Source: Solirubrobacter pauli (GTDB taxonomy: Bacteria; Actinomycetota; Thermoleophilia; Solirubrobacterales; Solirubrobacteraceae). Taken from it: a stretch of 64,000 bases of DNA. The stretch covers positions 2,279,426-2,343,425 of the forward strand of contig NZ_RBIL01000001.1 in assembly GCF_003633755.1 (NCBI RefSeq). The letters are read 5' to 3'. Shown here one piece after another: positions 42,398 to 49,284 of the stretch. Positions within the stretch are counted from its first letter, which is position 1. Every line of letters begins with the position of its first letter. The position numbers were made by a program, and so were the translations under genes. The notes below the pieces were generated by a model. That model had not been told where the DNA came from and made no database searches. It was given only the letters and a program-made list of their open reading frames with translations.

Positions 42398-43246
42398 CTA
42401 GCGCAGGAGGCTCAGGACGCCCTGCGGGGCCTGGTTGGCCTGGGCCAGCATCGAGGTGCCGGCCTGCTGCAGGATGTTGAGCTTCGTGAACTTGGTCATC
42501 TCGGCGGCCATGTCCACGTCACGGATCCGCGACTCGGACGCCGTCAGGTTCTCCTGGTAGGTGGCCAGGTTCGTCAGACGGTGCTCCAGACGGTTCTGGA
42601 CCGCGCCGTAGCTGCCGCGCAGCTTGGACACGTTCTCGATCGCGGTGTCGATGTCGGAGATCACCGACAGGTCGCCGGTCGACAGCGCCGCGGCGACGTC
42701 GCTGACCTGGCACGCGGCCAGGGCGATCGTCGTCGAGAGGCCACCGGCGGTCGCCGCGCCGCTGAGCACGGTCGACGCCATCGTGATCGTCTCGCCCTGG
42801 TTGGCGCCGACCTGGAACGAGAAGCTGTTCCCGAACACGGCGGTGCCGTTGAACTTCGTGTCGGTCGAGATCGACTTGACTTCCTTGGTGATCTCGAGGA
42901 CCTCGGCGGCGATGGCCGTCTTGTCGTTCGCGTCGAGGGTGCCGTTGTTGTACTGCACCTTCAGGTCACGGACGCGCTCGAGCATCGAGTGGACCTCGGC
43001 CAGCGCGCCTTCCGCGGTCTGGACGAGCGAGATGCCGTCCTGCGCGTTGCGCTGGGCCTGGGCGAGACCGCCGATCTGCCCGCGCATCTTCTCGGAGATG
43101 CCGAGGCCGGCGGCGTCGTCGGCCGCGCGGTTGATGCGGTAGCCGCTGGAGAGCTTCTCCATGGCCTTGGAAGCCTGCGACGACGTCGCCGTCAGCTGAC
43201 GGTGCGTGTTGAAGGCTTCGATGTTGTTCTGAATGCGAAGGCCCAT
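42398..43246 (-). CDS. fliC: Flagellin, copy 2
   Basis: 282 residues. It differs from copy 1 mainly at residues 115-200: LEITKEVKSISTDTKFNGTAVFGN, then STVLSGAATAGGLSTTIALAAC with a single cysteine at 179 and DIDTAIENVSKLRG. The length is the second shortest of the array. The true start is ATG 43246; an upstream in-frame extension reaches only non-coding leader. Its leader carries AAGGA in the first loop. Ribosome site is TCAACA, AGGAG, TGTTGA. Confidence 0.93.
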   Translation of the reverse strand: MGLRIQNNIEAFNTHRQLTATSSQASKAMEKLSSGYRINRAADDAAGLGISEKMRGQIGGLAQAQRNAQDGISLVQTAEGALAEVHSMLERVRDLKVQYNNGTLDANDKTAIAAEVLEITKEVKSISTDTKFNGTAVFGNSFSFQVGANQGETITMASTVLSGAATAGGLSTTIALAACQVSDVAAALSTGDLSVISDIDTAIENVSKLRGSYGAVQNRLEHRLTNLATYQENLTASESRIRDVDMAAEMTKFTKLNILQQAGTSMLAQANQAPQGVLSLLR

Positions 43247-43302
43247 GGTCAACACTCCTTGTTGATCGGGGGGAGGGCATCTGGCGGCGACTCCTTGTCG
43301 CC
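43247..43302 (-). promoter_or_regulatory. Two-hairpin mRNA leader, copy 2
   Basis: GGCGAC, AAGGA, GTCGCC (43302-43286), followed by TCAACA, AGGAG, TGTTGA. The loop base N of AnGGA is A here. Confidence 0.6.
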
Positions 43303-43312
43303 TTAACCGCAA

Positions 43313-43339
43313 AGATCGGCCACGAAGGGCCGATCTTTA
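43313..43339 (-). promoter_or_regulatory. Palindromic sigma-28 promoter/terminator, copy 2
   Basis: TAAA (43339-43336), 15 bases, GCCGATCT (43320-43313). The inner part of the stem (CCCTTCGTGG) has one mismatch; the GATCGGCC/GGCCGATC arms are intact. Confidence 0.7.
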
Positions 43340-43361
43340 GCGAACTGCTTCGGGTGCTGAC

Positions 43362-44216
43362 TTAGCGGAGCAGCGACAGGACGCCCTGCGGCGCCTGGTT
43401 GGCCTGCGCGAGCATGCTCGTGCCGGCCTGCTGGAGGATGTTCAACTTCGTGAACTTCGTCATCTCCGCCGCCATGTCCACGTCACGGATCCGCGACTCG
43501 GACGCCGTCAGGTTCTCCTGGTAGGTCGCCAGGTTCGTCAGACGGTGCTCCAGACGGTTCTGGACCGCGCCGTACTGGCCGCGGACCTTCGAGACGTTCT
43601 CGATCATCTGGTCGACGCTCGAGATCACCGACAGGTCGCCGCTGCACAGCGCCGTCGCCACGGCCGAAGCCGCGGACACGCCGACCGCCGTGAGGTTCGA
43701 CAGACCGCCGGCGGTCTTGTCACCGCTCAGCGTCGTCGCGGCCAGGGCGATCGTCTCGCCCTGGTTGGCGCCGACCTGGAACGTGAACGAGTCGGACGTG
43801 CCGAACACGCTCTTGCCGTTGAACTTGGTGTCGCTCAGGATGTTGCTGACTTCCTTGGCGATCTCCACGACCTCGGCGCCGATGGCGTTCTTGTCGTTGT
43901 CGTCGAGCGTGCCGTTGTTGATCTGGACCTTGAGGTCACGAACGCGCTCGAGCATCGAGTGCACCTCACCGAGGGCACCTTCCGCCGTCTGGACGAGCGA
44001 GATGCCGTCCTGCGCGTTGCGCTGCGCCTGGGCCAGGCCGCCGATCTGGCCGCGCATCTTCTCCGAGATGCCCAGGCCGGCGGCGTCGTCCGCGGCGCGG
44101 TTGATGCGGTAGCCGCTGGAGAGCTTCTCCATGGCCTTCGAGGCCTGCGACGACGTCGCCGTCAGCTGACGGTGCGTGTTGAAGGCTTCGATGTTGTTCT
44201 GAATGCGAAGGCCCAT
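43362..44216 (-). CDS. fliC: Flagellin, copy 3
   Basis: 284 residues. Central segment: GKSVFGTSDSFTFQ, LAATTLSGDKTAGGLSNLTAVGVS, SAVATALCSGDLSVISSVDQMIENVSKVRGQYG. Cys191 is five residues nearer the N-terminus than the cysteine of copies 1, 4 and 9, so it arose separately or was shifted by exchange. Shares the GAGGAGAC leader type with copy 1 although copy 2 lies between them. Confidence 0.93.
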   Translation of the reverse strand: MGLRIQNNIEAFNTHRQLTATSSQASKAMEKLSSGYRINRAADDAAGLGISEKMRGQIGGLAQAQRNAQDGISLVQTAEGALGEVHSMLERVRDLKVQINNGTLDDNDKNAIGAEVVEIAKEVSNILSDTKFNGKSVFGTSDSFTFQVGANQGETIALAATTLSGDKTAGGLSNLTAVGVSAASAVATALCSGDLSVISSVDQMIENVSKVRGQYGAVQNRLEHRLTNLATYQENLTASESRIRDVDMAAEMTKFTKLNILQQAGTSMLAQANQAPQGVLSLLR

Positions 44217-44281
44217 GATCGAACGCTCCTTGTCTGATCGGGTTGCAGAAGGGCTTTGCCGAGGTGACTCCGTGTCTCCTC
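44217..44281 (-). promoter_or_regulatory. Two-hairpin mRNA leader, copy 3
   Basis: GAGGAGAC, ACGGA, GTCACCTC (44281-44261); N of AnGGA is C. The ribosome-site hairpin is weak here (AGAC before AAGGAGC). Confidence 0.55.
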
Positions 44282-44289
44282 AAGCCAAA

Positions 44290-44316
44290 AGATCGGCCCC
44301 GAGGGGCCGATCTTTA
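44290..44316 (-). promoter_or_regulatory. Palindromic sigma-28 promoter/terminator, copy 3
   Basis: TAAA (44316-44313), 15 bases, GCCGATCT (44297-44290), followed by TTTTGG. The A and T flanks extend the symmetry, making this the best terminator of the set. Confidence 0.75.
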
Positions 44317-44346
44317 GCGACGCGGGTTCGAGCTCTCGGCTGCGGC

Positions 44347-45207
44347 TTAGCGCAGGAGGCTCAGGACGCCCTGGGGCGCCTGGTTGGCCTGCGCGAGCAT
44401 GCTCGTGCCGGCCTGCTGCAGGATGTTCAACTTCGTGAACTTCGTCATCTCCGCCGCCATGTCCACATCGCGGATCCGCGACTCGGAGGCGGTGAGGTTC
44501 TCCTGGTACGTGGCCAGGTTCGTCAGGCGATGCTCCAGACGGTTCTGGACCGCGCCGAGCTGGCCGCGGACCTTCGACACGTTCTCGATCATGTCGTCGA
44601 TGCGGTCGATGTCGCACAGCGCGCCACCGATGAGCGCGGACGCCGCGACCGAGGCCGTGGCGGCCGACGACTGCGCCGTCAGGTCGGTGAGCCCACCGGC
44701 GCCGGACGACAGCGAGCCCAGCGACGTCGCCGTCATCGAGATCGTCTCGCCCTGGTTGGCGCCCACCTGGAAGGTGAAGTTGTTGGTGCCGTTCAGCAGC
44801 GCCTTGCCGTTGAACTTGGTGTCGCTGAGGATGTTGCTGACTTCCTTGGCGATCTCCACGACCTCGGCGCCGATGGCGTTCTGATCGTTGGTGTCGAGCG
44901 TGCCGTTGTTGATCTGGACCTTCAGATCACGCACGCGCTGCAGCATCGAGTGCACCTCGGAGAGGGCACCTTCCGCCGTCTGGACCAGGGAGATCGCGTC
45001 CTGCGCGTTGCGCTGGGACTGCGCCAGACCACCGATCTGACCGCGCATCTTCTCGGAGATGCCGAGGCCGGCGGCGTCGTCGGCGGCACGGTTGATGCGG
45101 TAGCCGCTGGAGAGCTTCTCCATCGCCTTCGAGGCCATCGACGACGTCGCCGTCAGCTGACGGTGCGTGTTGAACGCCTCGATGTTGTTCTGAATGCGAA
45201 GGCCCAT
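44347..45207 (-). CDS. fliC: Flagellin, copy 4
   Basis: 286 residues, the longest copy. The central part reads GKALLNGTNNFTFQ, TSLGSLSSGAGGLTDLTAQSS, ASALIGGALCDIDRIDDMIENVSKVRGQLG. Cys198 sits at the same place as in copies 1 and 9. The N-terminal helix has ATSSMASKAM instead of SQASKAM, shared with copy 5. It carries QSQRNAQDAISL where other copies have AQRNAQDGISL. Confidence 0.93.
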   Translation of the reverse strand: MGLRIQNNIEAFNTHRQLTATSSMASKAMEKLSSGYRINRAADDAAGLGISEKMRGQIGGLAQSQRNAQDAISLVQTAEGALSEVHSMLQRVRDLKVQINNGTLDTNDQNAIGAEVVEIAKEVSNILSDTKFNGKALLNGTNNFTFQVGANQGETISMTATSLGSLSSGAGGLTDLTAQSSAATASVAASALIGGALCDIDRIDDMIENVSKVRGQLGAVQNRLEHRLTNLATYQENLTASESRIRDVDMAAEMTKFTKLNILQQAGTSMLAQANQAPQGVLSLLR

Positions 45208-45267
45208 GATTCAACACTCCTTGTTGATCGGGGGTGTGGGCAATGTCCGGGCGACTCCATGTCGCCC
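45208..45267 (-). promoter_or_regulatory. Two-hairpin mRNA leader, copy 4
   Basis: GGGCGAC, ATGGA, GTCGCCC (45267-45249), then CAACA, AGGAG, TGTTG with flanking GAT/ATC. This is the commonest form of the leader. Confidence 0.65.
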
Positions 45268-45277
45268 TTAACCGCAA

Positions 45278-45304
45278 AGATCGGCCCCGAGGGACCGATC
45301 TTTA
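45278..45304 (-). promoter_or_regulatory. Palindromic sigma-28 promoter/terminator, copy 4
   Basis: TAAA (45304-45301), 15 bases, GCCGATCT (45285-45278). The spacer base T in GATCGGTCCC keeps pairing as a G-U wobble in RNA. Confidence 0.72.
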
Positions 45305-45332
45305 GCGACTACGTCGGATTCGGCTGAGCCGG

Positions 45333-46190
45333 CTAGCGCAGGAGGCTGAGGACGCCCTGCGGGGCCTGGTTGGCCTGCGCGAGCATGCTCGTGCCGGCCT
45401 GCTGGAGGATGTTCAGCTTCGTGAACTTCGTCATCTCCGCCGCCATGTCCACGTCACGGATCCGCGACTCGGACGCCGTCAGGTTCTCCTGGTAGGTCGC
45501 CAGGTTCGTCAGACGGTGCTCCAGGCGGTTCTGCACGGCGCCGTAGACGCCACGCTGCTTGGAGACGTTCTCGATCATGTCGTCGATCATGTCGAGGTCG
45601 GACAGCCCGTTGCCGATCAGGGCGGAAGCCGCAGCGGAAGCCGTCGCGGCCGCCGACAGGCTGGTGAGCTGCGAGAGGCCGCCGCCCGCCGCGTTGGCGC
45701 TGAGCGGCGTCGCCGCGATCGAGATGGTCTCGCCCTGGTTGGCGCCGACCTGGAACGTGAACGAGTTGTCGCCGTCCAGCAGCGTCTTGCCGTTGAACTT
45801 GGTGTCGCTGAGGATGCTGCTGACCTCCTTGGCGATCTCGATGACCTCGGCGCCGATGGCGTTCTGGTCGTTGGTGTCGAGCGTGCCGTTGTTGATCTGG
45901 ACCTTCAGATCACGGACGCGCTGCAGCATCGAGTGCACCTCGGCCAGCGCGCCTTCCGCGGTCTGGACGAGCGAGATGCCGTCCTGCGCGTTGCGCTGGG
46001 CCTGGGCGAGACCGCCGATCTGCCCGCGCATCTTCTCGGAGATGCCGAGGCCGGCGGCATCGTCAGCGGCGCGGTTGATGCGGTAGCCGCTGGAGAGCTT
46101 CTCCATGGCCTTCGAAGCCATCGACGACGTCGCCGTCAGCTGACGGTGCGTGTTGAAGGCTTCGATGTTGTTCTGAATGCGAAGGCCCAT
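45333..46190 (-). CDS. fliC: Flagellin, copy 5
   Basis: 285 residues without cysteine. The variable part is GKTLLDGDNSFTFQ, IAATPLSANAAGGGLSQLTSLSAAATASAAASALIG in pieces, then NGLSDLDMIDDMIENVSKQRGVYG. The N-terminal SSMASKAM variant matches copy 4, suggesting recent exchange of the 5' third. Aligned to copy 4, Ser replaces the cysteine (GLSDLD against ALCDID). Confidence 0.93.
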   Translation of the reverse strand: MGLRIQNNIEAFNTHRQLTATSSMASKAMEKLSSGYRINRAADDAAGLGISEKMRGQIGGLAQAQRNAQDGISLVQTAEGALAEVHSMLQRVRDLKVQINNGTLDTNDQNAIGAEVIEIAKEVSSILSDTKFNGKTLLDGDNSFTFQVGANQGETISIAATPLSANAAGGGLSQLTSLSAAATASAAASALIGNGLSDLDMIDDMIENVSKQRGVYGAVQNRLEHRLTNLATYQENLTASESRIRDVDMAAEMTKFTKLNILQQAGTSMLAQANQAPQGVLSLLR

Positions 46191-46250
46191 GATTCAACAC
46201 TCCTTGTTGATCGGGGGAAGGGCGGACGTGCGGGCGACTCCATGTCGCCC
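46191..46250 (-). promoter_or_regulatory. Two-hairpin mRNA leader, copy 5
   Basis: GGGCGAC, ATGGA, GTCGCCC (46250-46232); CAACA, AGGAG, TGTTG at the ribosome site. Confidence 0.65.
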
Positions 46251-46261
46251 CTTAAACGCAA

Positions 46262-46288
46262 AGATCGGCCCCGAAGAGCCGATCTTTA
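46262..46288 (-). promoter_or_regulatory. Palindromic sigma-28 promoter/terminator, copy 5
   Basis: TAAA (46288-46285), 15 bases, GCCGATCT (46269-46262). Spacer GATCGGCTCT opposite GGGG keeps wobble pairs, so the RNA hairpin survives base changes. Confidence 0.72.
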
Positions 46289-46309
46289 GCGAGCGGTGGT
46301 GAGCGGTGA

Positions 46310-47152
46310 CTAGCGCAGGAGGCTCAGGACGCCCTGGGGCGCCTGGTTGGCCTGCGCGAGCATGCTCGTGCCGGCCTGCTGGAGGATGTTCAACTTCGTG
46401 AACTTGGTCATCTCCGCCGCCATGTCCACGTCACGGATCCGCGACTCGGACGCCGTCAGGTTCTCCTGGTACGTGGCCAGGTTCGTCAGACGGTGCTCCA
46501 GACGGTTCTGCACGGCGCCGTAGCTGCCGCGCAGCTTGGAGACGTTCTCGATCATCGTGTCGATCGTCGAGATCGCGGTCAGCGTGCCGGCCGCGGCGCT
46601 CAGCGCGTTGGTGGTGTCGCTGACGACGCTGACGGCGAGGCCCGTCAGGTCGGAGACGACGCCGAAGGACGCCGCGCCCATGGAGATCGTCTCGCCCTGG
46701 TTCGCGCCGACCTGGAACGAGAACGTATCGCTCGAGGTGAACAGCGTCTTGCCGTTGAACTTGGTGTCGTCGAAGATGTCCTTGACCTCCTTGGCGATCT
46801 CGAACACCTCCGCGCTGATGGCCTTCTTGTCGTTGTCGTCAAGCGTGCCGTTGTTGAACTGCACCTTCAGGTCACGGACGCGCTCGAGCATCGAGTGAAC
46901 CTCGGCCAGCGCGCCTTCCGCCGTCTGGACGAGCGAGACGCCGTCCTGCGCGTTGCGCTGCGCCTGAGCCAGACCACCGATCTGACCGCGCATCTTCTCG
47001 GAGATGCCCAGACCCGCCGCGTCATCGGCCGCGCGGTTGATCCGGTAGCCGCTGGAGAGCTTCTCCATCGACTTGGAAGCCTGCGTCGACGTCGCCGTCA
47101 GCTGACGGTGCGTGTTGAAGGCTTCGATGTTGTTCTGAATGCGAAGGCCCAT
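46310..47152 (-). CDS. fliC: Flagellin, copy 6
   Basis: 280 residues, the shortest copy, no cysteine. N-terminal differences: TATSTQASKSMEK, where other copies have SSQASKAMEK. Central: GKTLFTSSDTFSFQ, GAASFGVVSDLTGLAVSVVSD, AAAGTLTAISTIDTMIENVSKLRG. FEIAKEVKDIFDDTKF is shared in type with copy 7. Promoter is the TCAA type. Confidence 0.93.
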   Translation of the reverse strand: MGLRIQNNIEAFNTHRQLTATSTQASKSMEKLSSGYRINRAADDAAGLGISEKMRGQIGGLAQAQRNAQDGVSLVQTAEGALAEVHSMLERVRDLKVQFNNGTLDDNDKKAISAEVFEIAKEVKDIFDDTKFNGKTLFTSSDTFSFQVGANQGETISMGAASFGVVSDLTGLAVSVVSDTTNALSAAAGTLTAISTIDTMIENVSKLRGSYGAVQNRLEHRLTNLATYQENLTASESRIRDVDMAAEMTKFTKLNILQQAGTSMLAQANQAPQGVLSLLR

Positions 47153-47212
47153 GATTCAACGCTCCTTGTTGATCGGGGGTGTGGGCAATGTCCGGGCGAC
47201 TCCTTGTCGCCC
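47153..47212 (-). promoter_or_regulatory. Two-hairpin mRNA leader, copy 6
   Basis: GGGCGAC, AAGGA, GTCGCCC (47212-47194); CAAC, AAGGAGC, GTTG around the ribosome site. Confidence 0.63.
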
Positions 47213-47222
47213 TTAAACGCCA

Positions 47223-47249
47223 AGATCGGCCGCGACGGACCGATCTTGA
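47223..47249 (-). promoter_or_regulatory. Palindromic sigma-28 promoter/terminator, copy 6
   Basis: TCAA (47249-47246), 15 bases, GCCGATCT (47230-47223). Arms GATCGG/CCGATC and CCG/CGG are kept around a one-base bulge. Confidence 0.68.
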
Positions 47250-47277
47250 GCGACCACCTTCAAAATGGCTGAGCGAT

Positions 47278-48135
47278 CTAGCGCAGGAGGCTCAGGACGC
47301 CCTGCGGGGCCTGGTTGGCCTGGGCCAGCATCGACGTGCCGGCCTGCTGCAGGATGTTCAGCTTCGTGAACTTGGTCATCTCCGCCGCCATGTCCACATC
47401 GCGGATCCGCGACTCAGAGGCGGTGAGGTTCTCCTGGTAGGTCGCCAGGTTCGTCAGGCGATGCTCCAGACGGTTCTGGACCGCGCCGAGGCTGCCGCGG
47501 ACCTTGGAGACGTTCTCGATCATCTTGTCGATGTCGGAGACCACGGACATGTTGTTCGTGGCGAGGGCCGAGACGGCGTCGCTGACGAGCTTGTTCGTGG
47601 CGAGCTGCGTCAGGTTCGAGAGGCCGCCGACGCTCGAGTCGCCGGCCAGCGAGATCGCGTCGAGCGTGATCTTCTCGCCCTGGTTGGCACCGACCTGGAA
47701 GTCGAACGAGCTCGAGGCGCTGAAGAGCGTCTTGCCGTTGAACTTCGTGTCGTCGAGGATGTCCTGGACCTCCTTGGCGATCTCGAGGACCTCGGCGCCG
47801 ATGGCCGTCTTGTCGTTCGTGTCCAGCGTGCCGTTGTTGAACTGCACCTTCAGGTCACGGACGCGAGCGAGCATCGAGTGCACCTCGGAGAGGGCCCCTT
47901 CCGCGGTCTGGACGAGCGAGATGCCGTCCTGCGCGTTGCGCTGCGCCTGGGCGAGGCCGCCGATCTGGCCACGCATCTTCTCGGAGATGCCCAGGCCCGC
48001 CGCGTCGTCGGCGGCACGGTTGATGCGGTAGCCGCTGGAGAGCTTCTCCATCGCCTTCGAGGCCTGCGACGACGTCGCCGTCAGCTGGCGATGCGTGTTG
48101 AACGCCTCGATGTTGTTCTGAATGCGAAGGCCCAT
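47278..48135 (-). CDS. fliC: Flagellin, copy 7
   Basis: 285 residues, no cysteine. The middle reads GKTLFSASSSFDFQ, LDAISLAGDSSVGGLSNLTQLATNKLVSDAVSAL in pieces, then ATNNMSVVSDIDKMIENVSKVRGSLG. It keeps the canonical core ends and has MLARVRDLKVQFNNG near residue 90. VGANQGEKITL differs from the VGANQGETI of all the others. Confidence 0.93.
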   Translation of the reverse strand: MGLRIQNNIEAFNTHRQLTATSSQASKAMEKLSSGYRINRAADDAAGLGISEKMRGQIGGLAQAQRNAQDGISLVQTAEGALSEVHSMLARVRDLKVQFNNGTLDTNDKTAIGAEVLEIAKEVQDILDDTKFNGKTLFSASSSFDFQVGANQGEKITLDAISLAGDSSVGGLSNLTQLATNKLVSDAVSALATNNMSVVSDIDKMIENVSKVRGSLGAVQNRLEHRLTNLATYQENLTASESRIRDVDMAAEMTKFTKLNILQQAGTSMLAQANQAPQGVLSLLR

Positions 48136-48191
48136 GATTCAACACTCCTTGTTGATCGGGGGAAGGCCGGACGGGCGACTCCATGTCGCCC
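48136..48191 (-). promoter_or_regulatory. Two-hairpin mRNA leader, copy 7
   Basis: GGGCGAC, ATGGA, GTCGCCC (48191-48173); CAACA, AGGAG, TGTTG at the ribosome site. Confidence 0.63.
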
Positions 48192-48201
48192 TTAACCGCA
48201 G

Positions 48202-48228
48202 AGATCGGCCCCGGAGGGCCGACCTTGA
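48202..48228 (-). promoter_or_regulatory. Palindromic sigma-28 promoter/terminator, copy 7
   Basis: TCAA (48228-48225), 15 bases, GCCGATCT (48209-48202); stem GGTCGGCCC against GGGCCGATC, one G-U pair. Confidence 0.66.
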
Positions 48229-48263
48229 GGTACCGCGTGAATTCGGGGGCGAAGCCCTGAGCT

Positions 48264-49118
48264 TTAGCCCTTCAGCAGCGAGAGGACGCCCTGCGGCGCC
48301 TGGTTGGCCTGCGCCAGCATCGACGTGCCGGCCTGCTGCAGGATGTTCAGCTTCGTGAACTTGGTCATCTCCTGCGCCATGTCCACGTCGCGGATGCGCG
48401 ACTCCGACGCCGTCAGGTTCTCCTGGTAGGTCGCCAGGTTCGTCAGACGGTGCTCGAGCCGGTTCTGGACCGCGCCGAGCTGTCCACGGATCTTGGAGAC
48501 GTTCTCGATCGCCTTGTCCAGGTTGCCGAGGTCGGAGAGGCCACCCGAGGACAGCGCCGCGACGGTGGCCGACACGGCGCTGGCCGCGAGGCTGGTGAGG
48601 TCGGAGAGACCGCCGGCGGCGATGCCGCCGCTGAGGCCGACCGGGGAGACCGAGACGGTCTCGCCCTGGTTCGCGCCCACCTGGAAGACGAAGCCGGTGG
48701 CACCGAACAGCGCCTGGCCGTTGAACTTCGTCTCGCTGATGATCGACGAGACCTCCTTGGAGATCTCGAGGACCTCGGCGGCGATGGCCTCCTGGCCGCC
48801 GGTGTCGAGCGTGCCGTTGTTGAACTGGACCTTCAGGTCACGGACGCGCTCGAGCATCGAGTGGACCTCGGCGAGCGAGCCTTCCGCGGTCTGGACGAGC
48901 GAGATGCCGTCCTGCGCGTTGCGCTGCGCCTGAGCCAGACCACTGATCTGGCCGCGCATCTTCTCCGAGATGCCCAGGCCGGCGGCGTCGTCGGCAGCGC
49001 GGTTGATGCGATAGCCGGAGGAGAGCTTCTCCATCGCCTTCGAGGCCTGCATCGACGTCGCCGAAAGCTGGCGATGCGTGTTGAAGGCTTCGATGTTGTT
49101 CTGGATGCGCAGGCCCAT
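48264..49118 (-). CDS. fliC: Flagellin, copy 8 (divergent)
   Basis: 284 residues. It is the most divergent copy: N-terminal RQLSATSMQASKAM, GQISGLAQAQ, DVDMAQEMTKF instead of AAEMTKF, and a C-terminus ending LLKG instead of LLR. Middle: TGGQEAIAAEVLEISKEVSSIISETKFNGQ in pieces, GATGFVFQVGANQGETVSV, GLSGGIAAGGLSDLTSL, GLSDLGNLDKAIENVSK. No cysteine. Promoter spacing is 16 and not palindromic. It may be a minor filament or cap-proximal subunit. Confidence 0.93.
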   Translation of the reverse strand: MGLRIQNNIEAFNTHRQLSATSMQASKAMEKLSSGYRINRAADDAAGLGISEKMRGQISGLAQAQRNAQDGISLVQTAEGSLAEVHSMLERVRDLKVQFNNGTLDTGGQEAIAAEVLEISKEVSSIISETKFNGQALFGATGFVFQVGANQGETVSVSPVGLSGGIAAGGLSDLTSLAASAVSATVAALSSGGLSDLGNLDKAIENVSKIRGQLGAVQNRLEHRLTNLATYQENLTASESRIRDVDMAQEMTKFTKLNILQQAGTSMLAQANQAPQGVLSLLKG

Positions 49119-49164
49119 GGCCGGGGATACTCCTTGTGAGGAACTGGACGACTCCGTGTCGTCC
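49119..49164 (-). promoter_or_regulatory. Two-hairpin mRNA leader, copy 8
   Basis: GGACGAC, ACGGA, GTCGTCC (49164-49146): the stem differs from the other copies at paired positions and still closes. The ribosome site is CACAAGGAGTATCC without a clear second stem. Confidence 0.6.
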
Positions 49165-49180
49165 CGGACGGATACGACGT

Positions 49181-49208
49181 CTGTCGGCCGCCTCGCAAGG
49201 GAGCTTTA
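49181..49208 (-). promoter_or_regulatory. Non-palindromic sigma-28 promoter, copy 8
   Basis: TAAA (49208-49205), 16 bases, GCCGACAG (49188-49181). The spacer does not mirror the -10. A separate terminator lies upstream at 49237-49272. Confidence 0.6.
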
Positions 49209-49236
49209 GCCTGCGTGAGATTTGGGGGAACGCGGT

Positions 49237-49272
49237 CCGGCCCCCTGGTCCGCGTGCGAACCAGAGGGCCGG
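49237..49272 (-). terminator. Terminator after flagellin copy 9
   Basis: CCGGCCC with ACCAG/CTGGT-type stem on both sides of a ten-base loop, downstream of the flagellin ending at 49285. Confidence 0.6.
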
Positions 49273-49284
49273 GAGAAGCGCGAT

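Noticed and set aside
42319-48191. ATG inside the flagellin leader hairpin as a leader peptide
   Set aside because: Only some copies have ATGGA; others have AAGGA or ACGGA, so no start codon is conserved while the AnGGA loop is.
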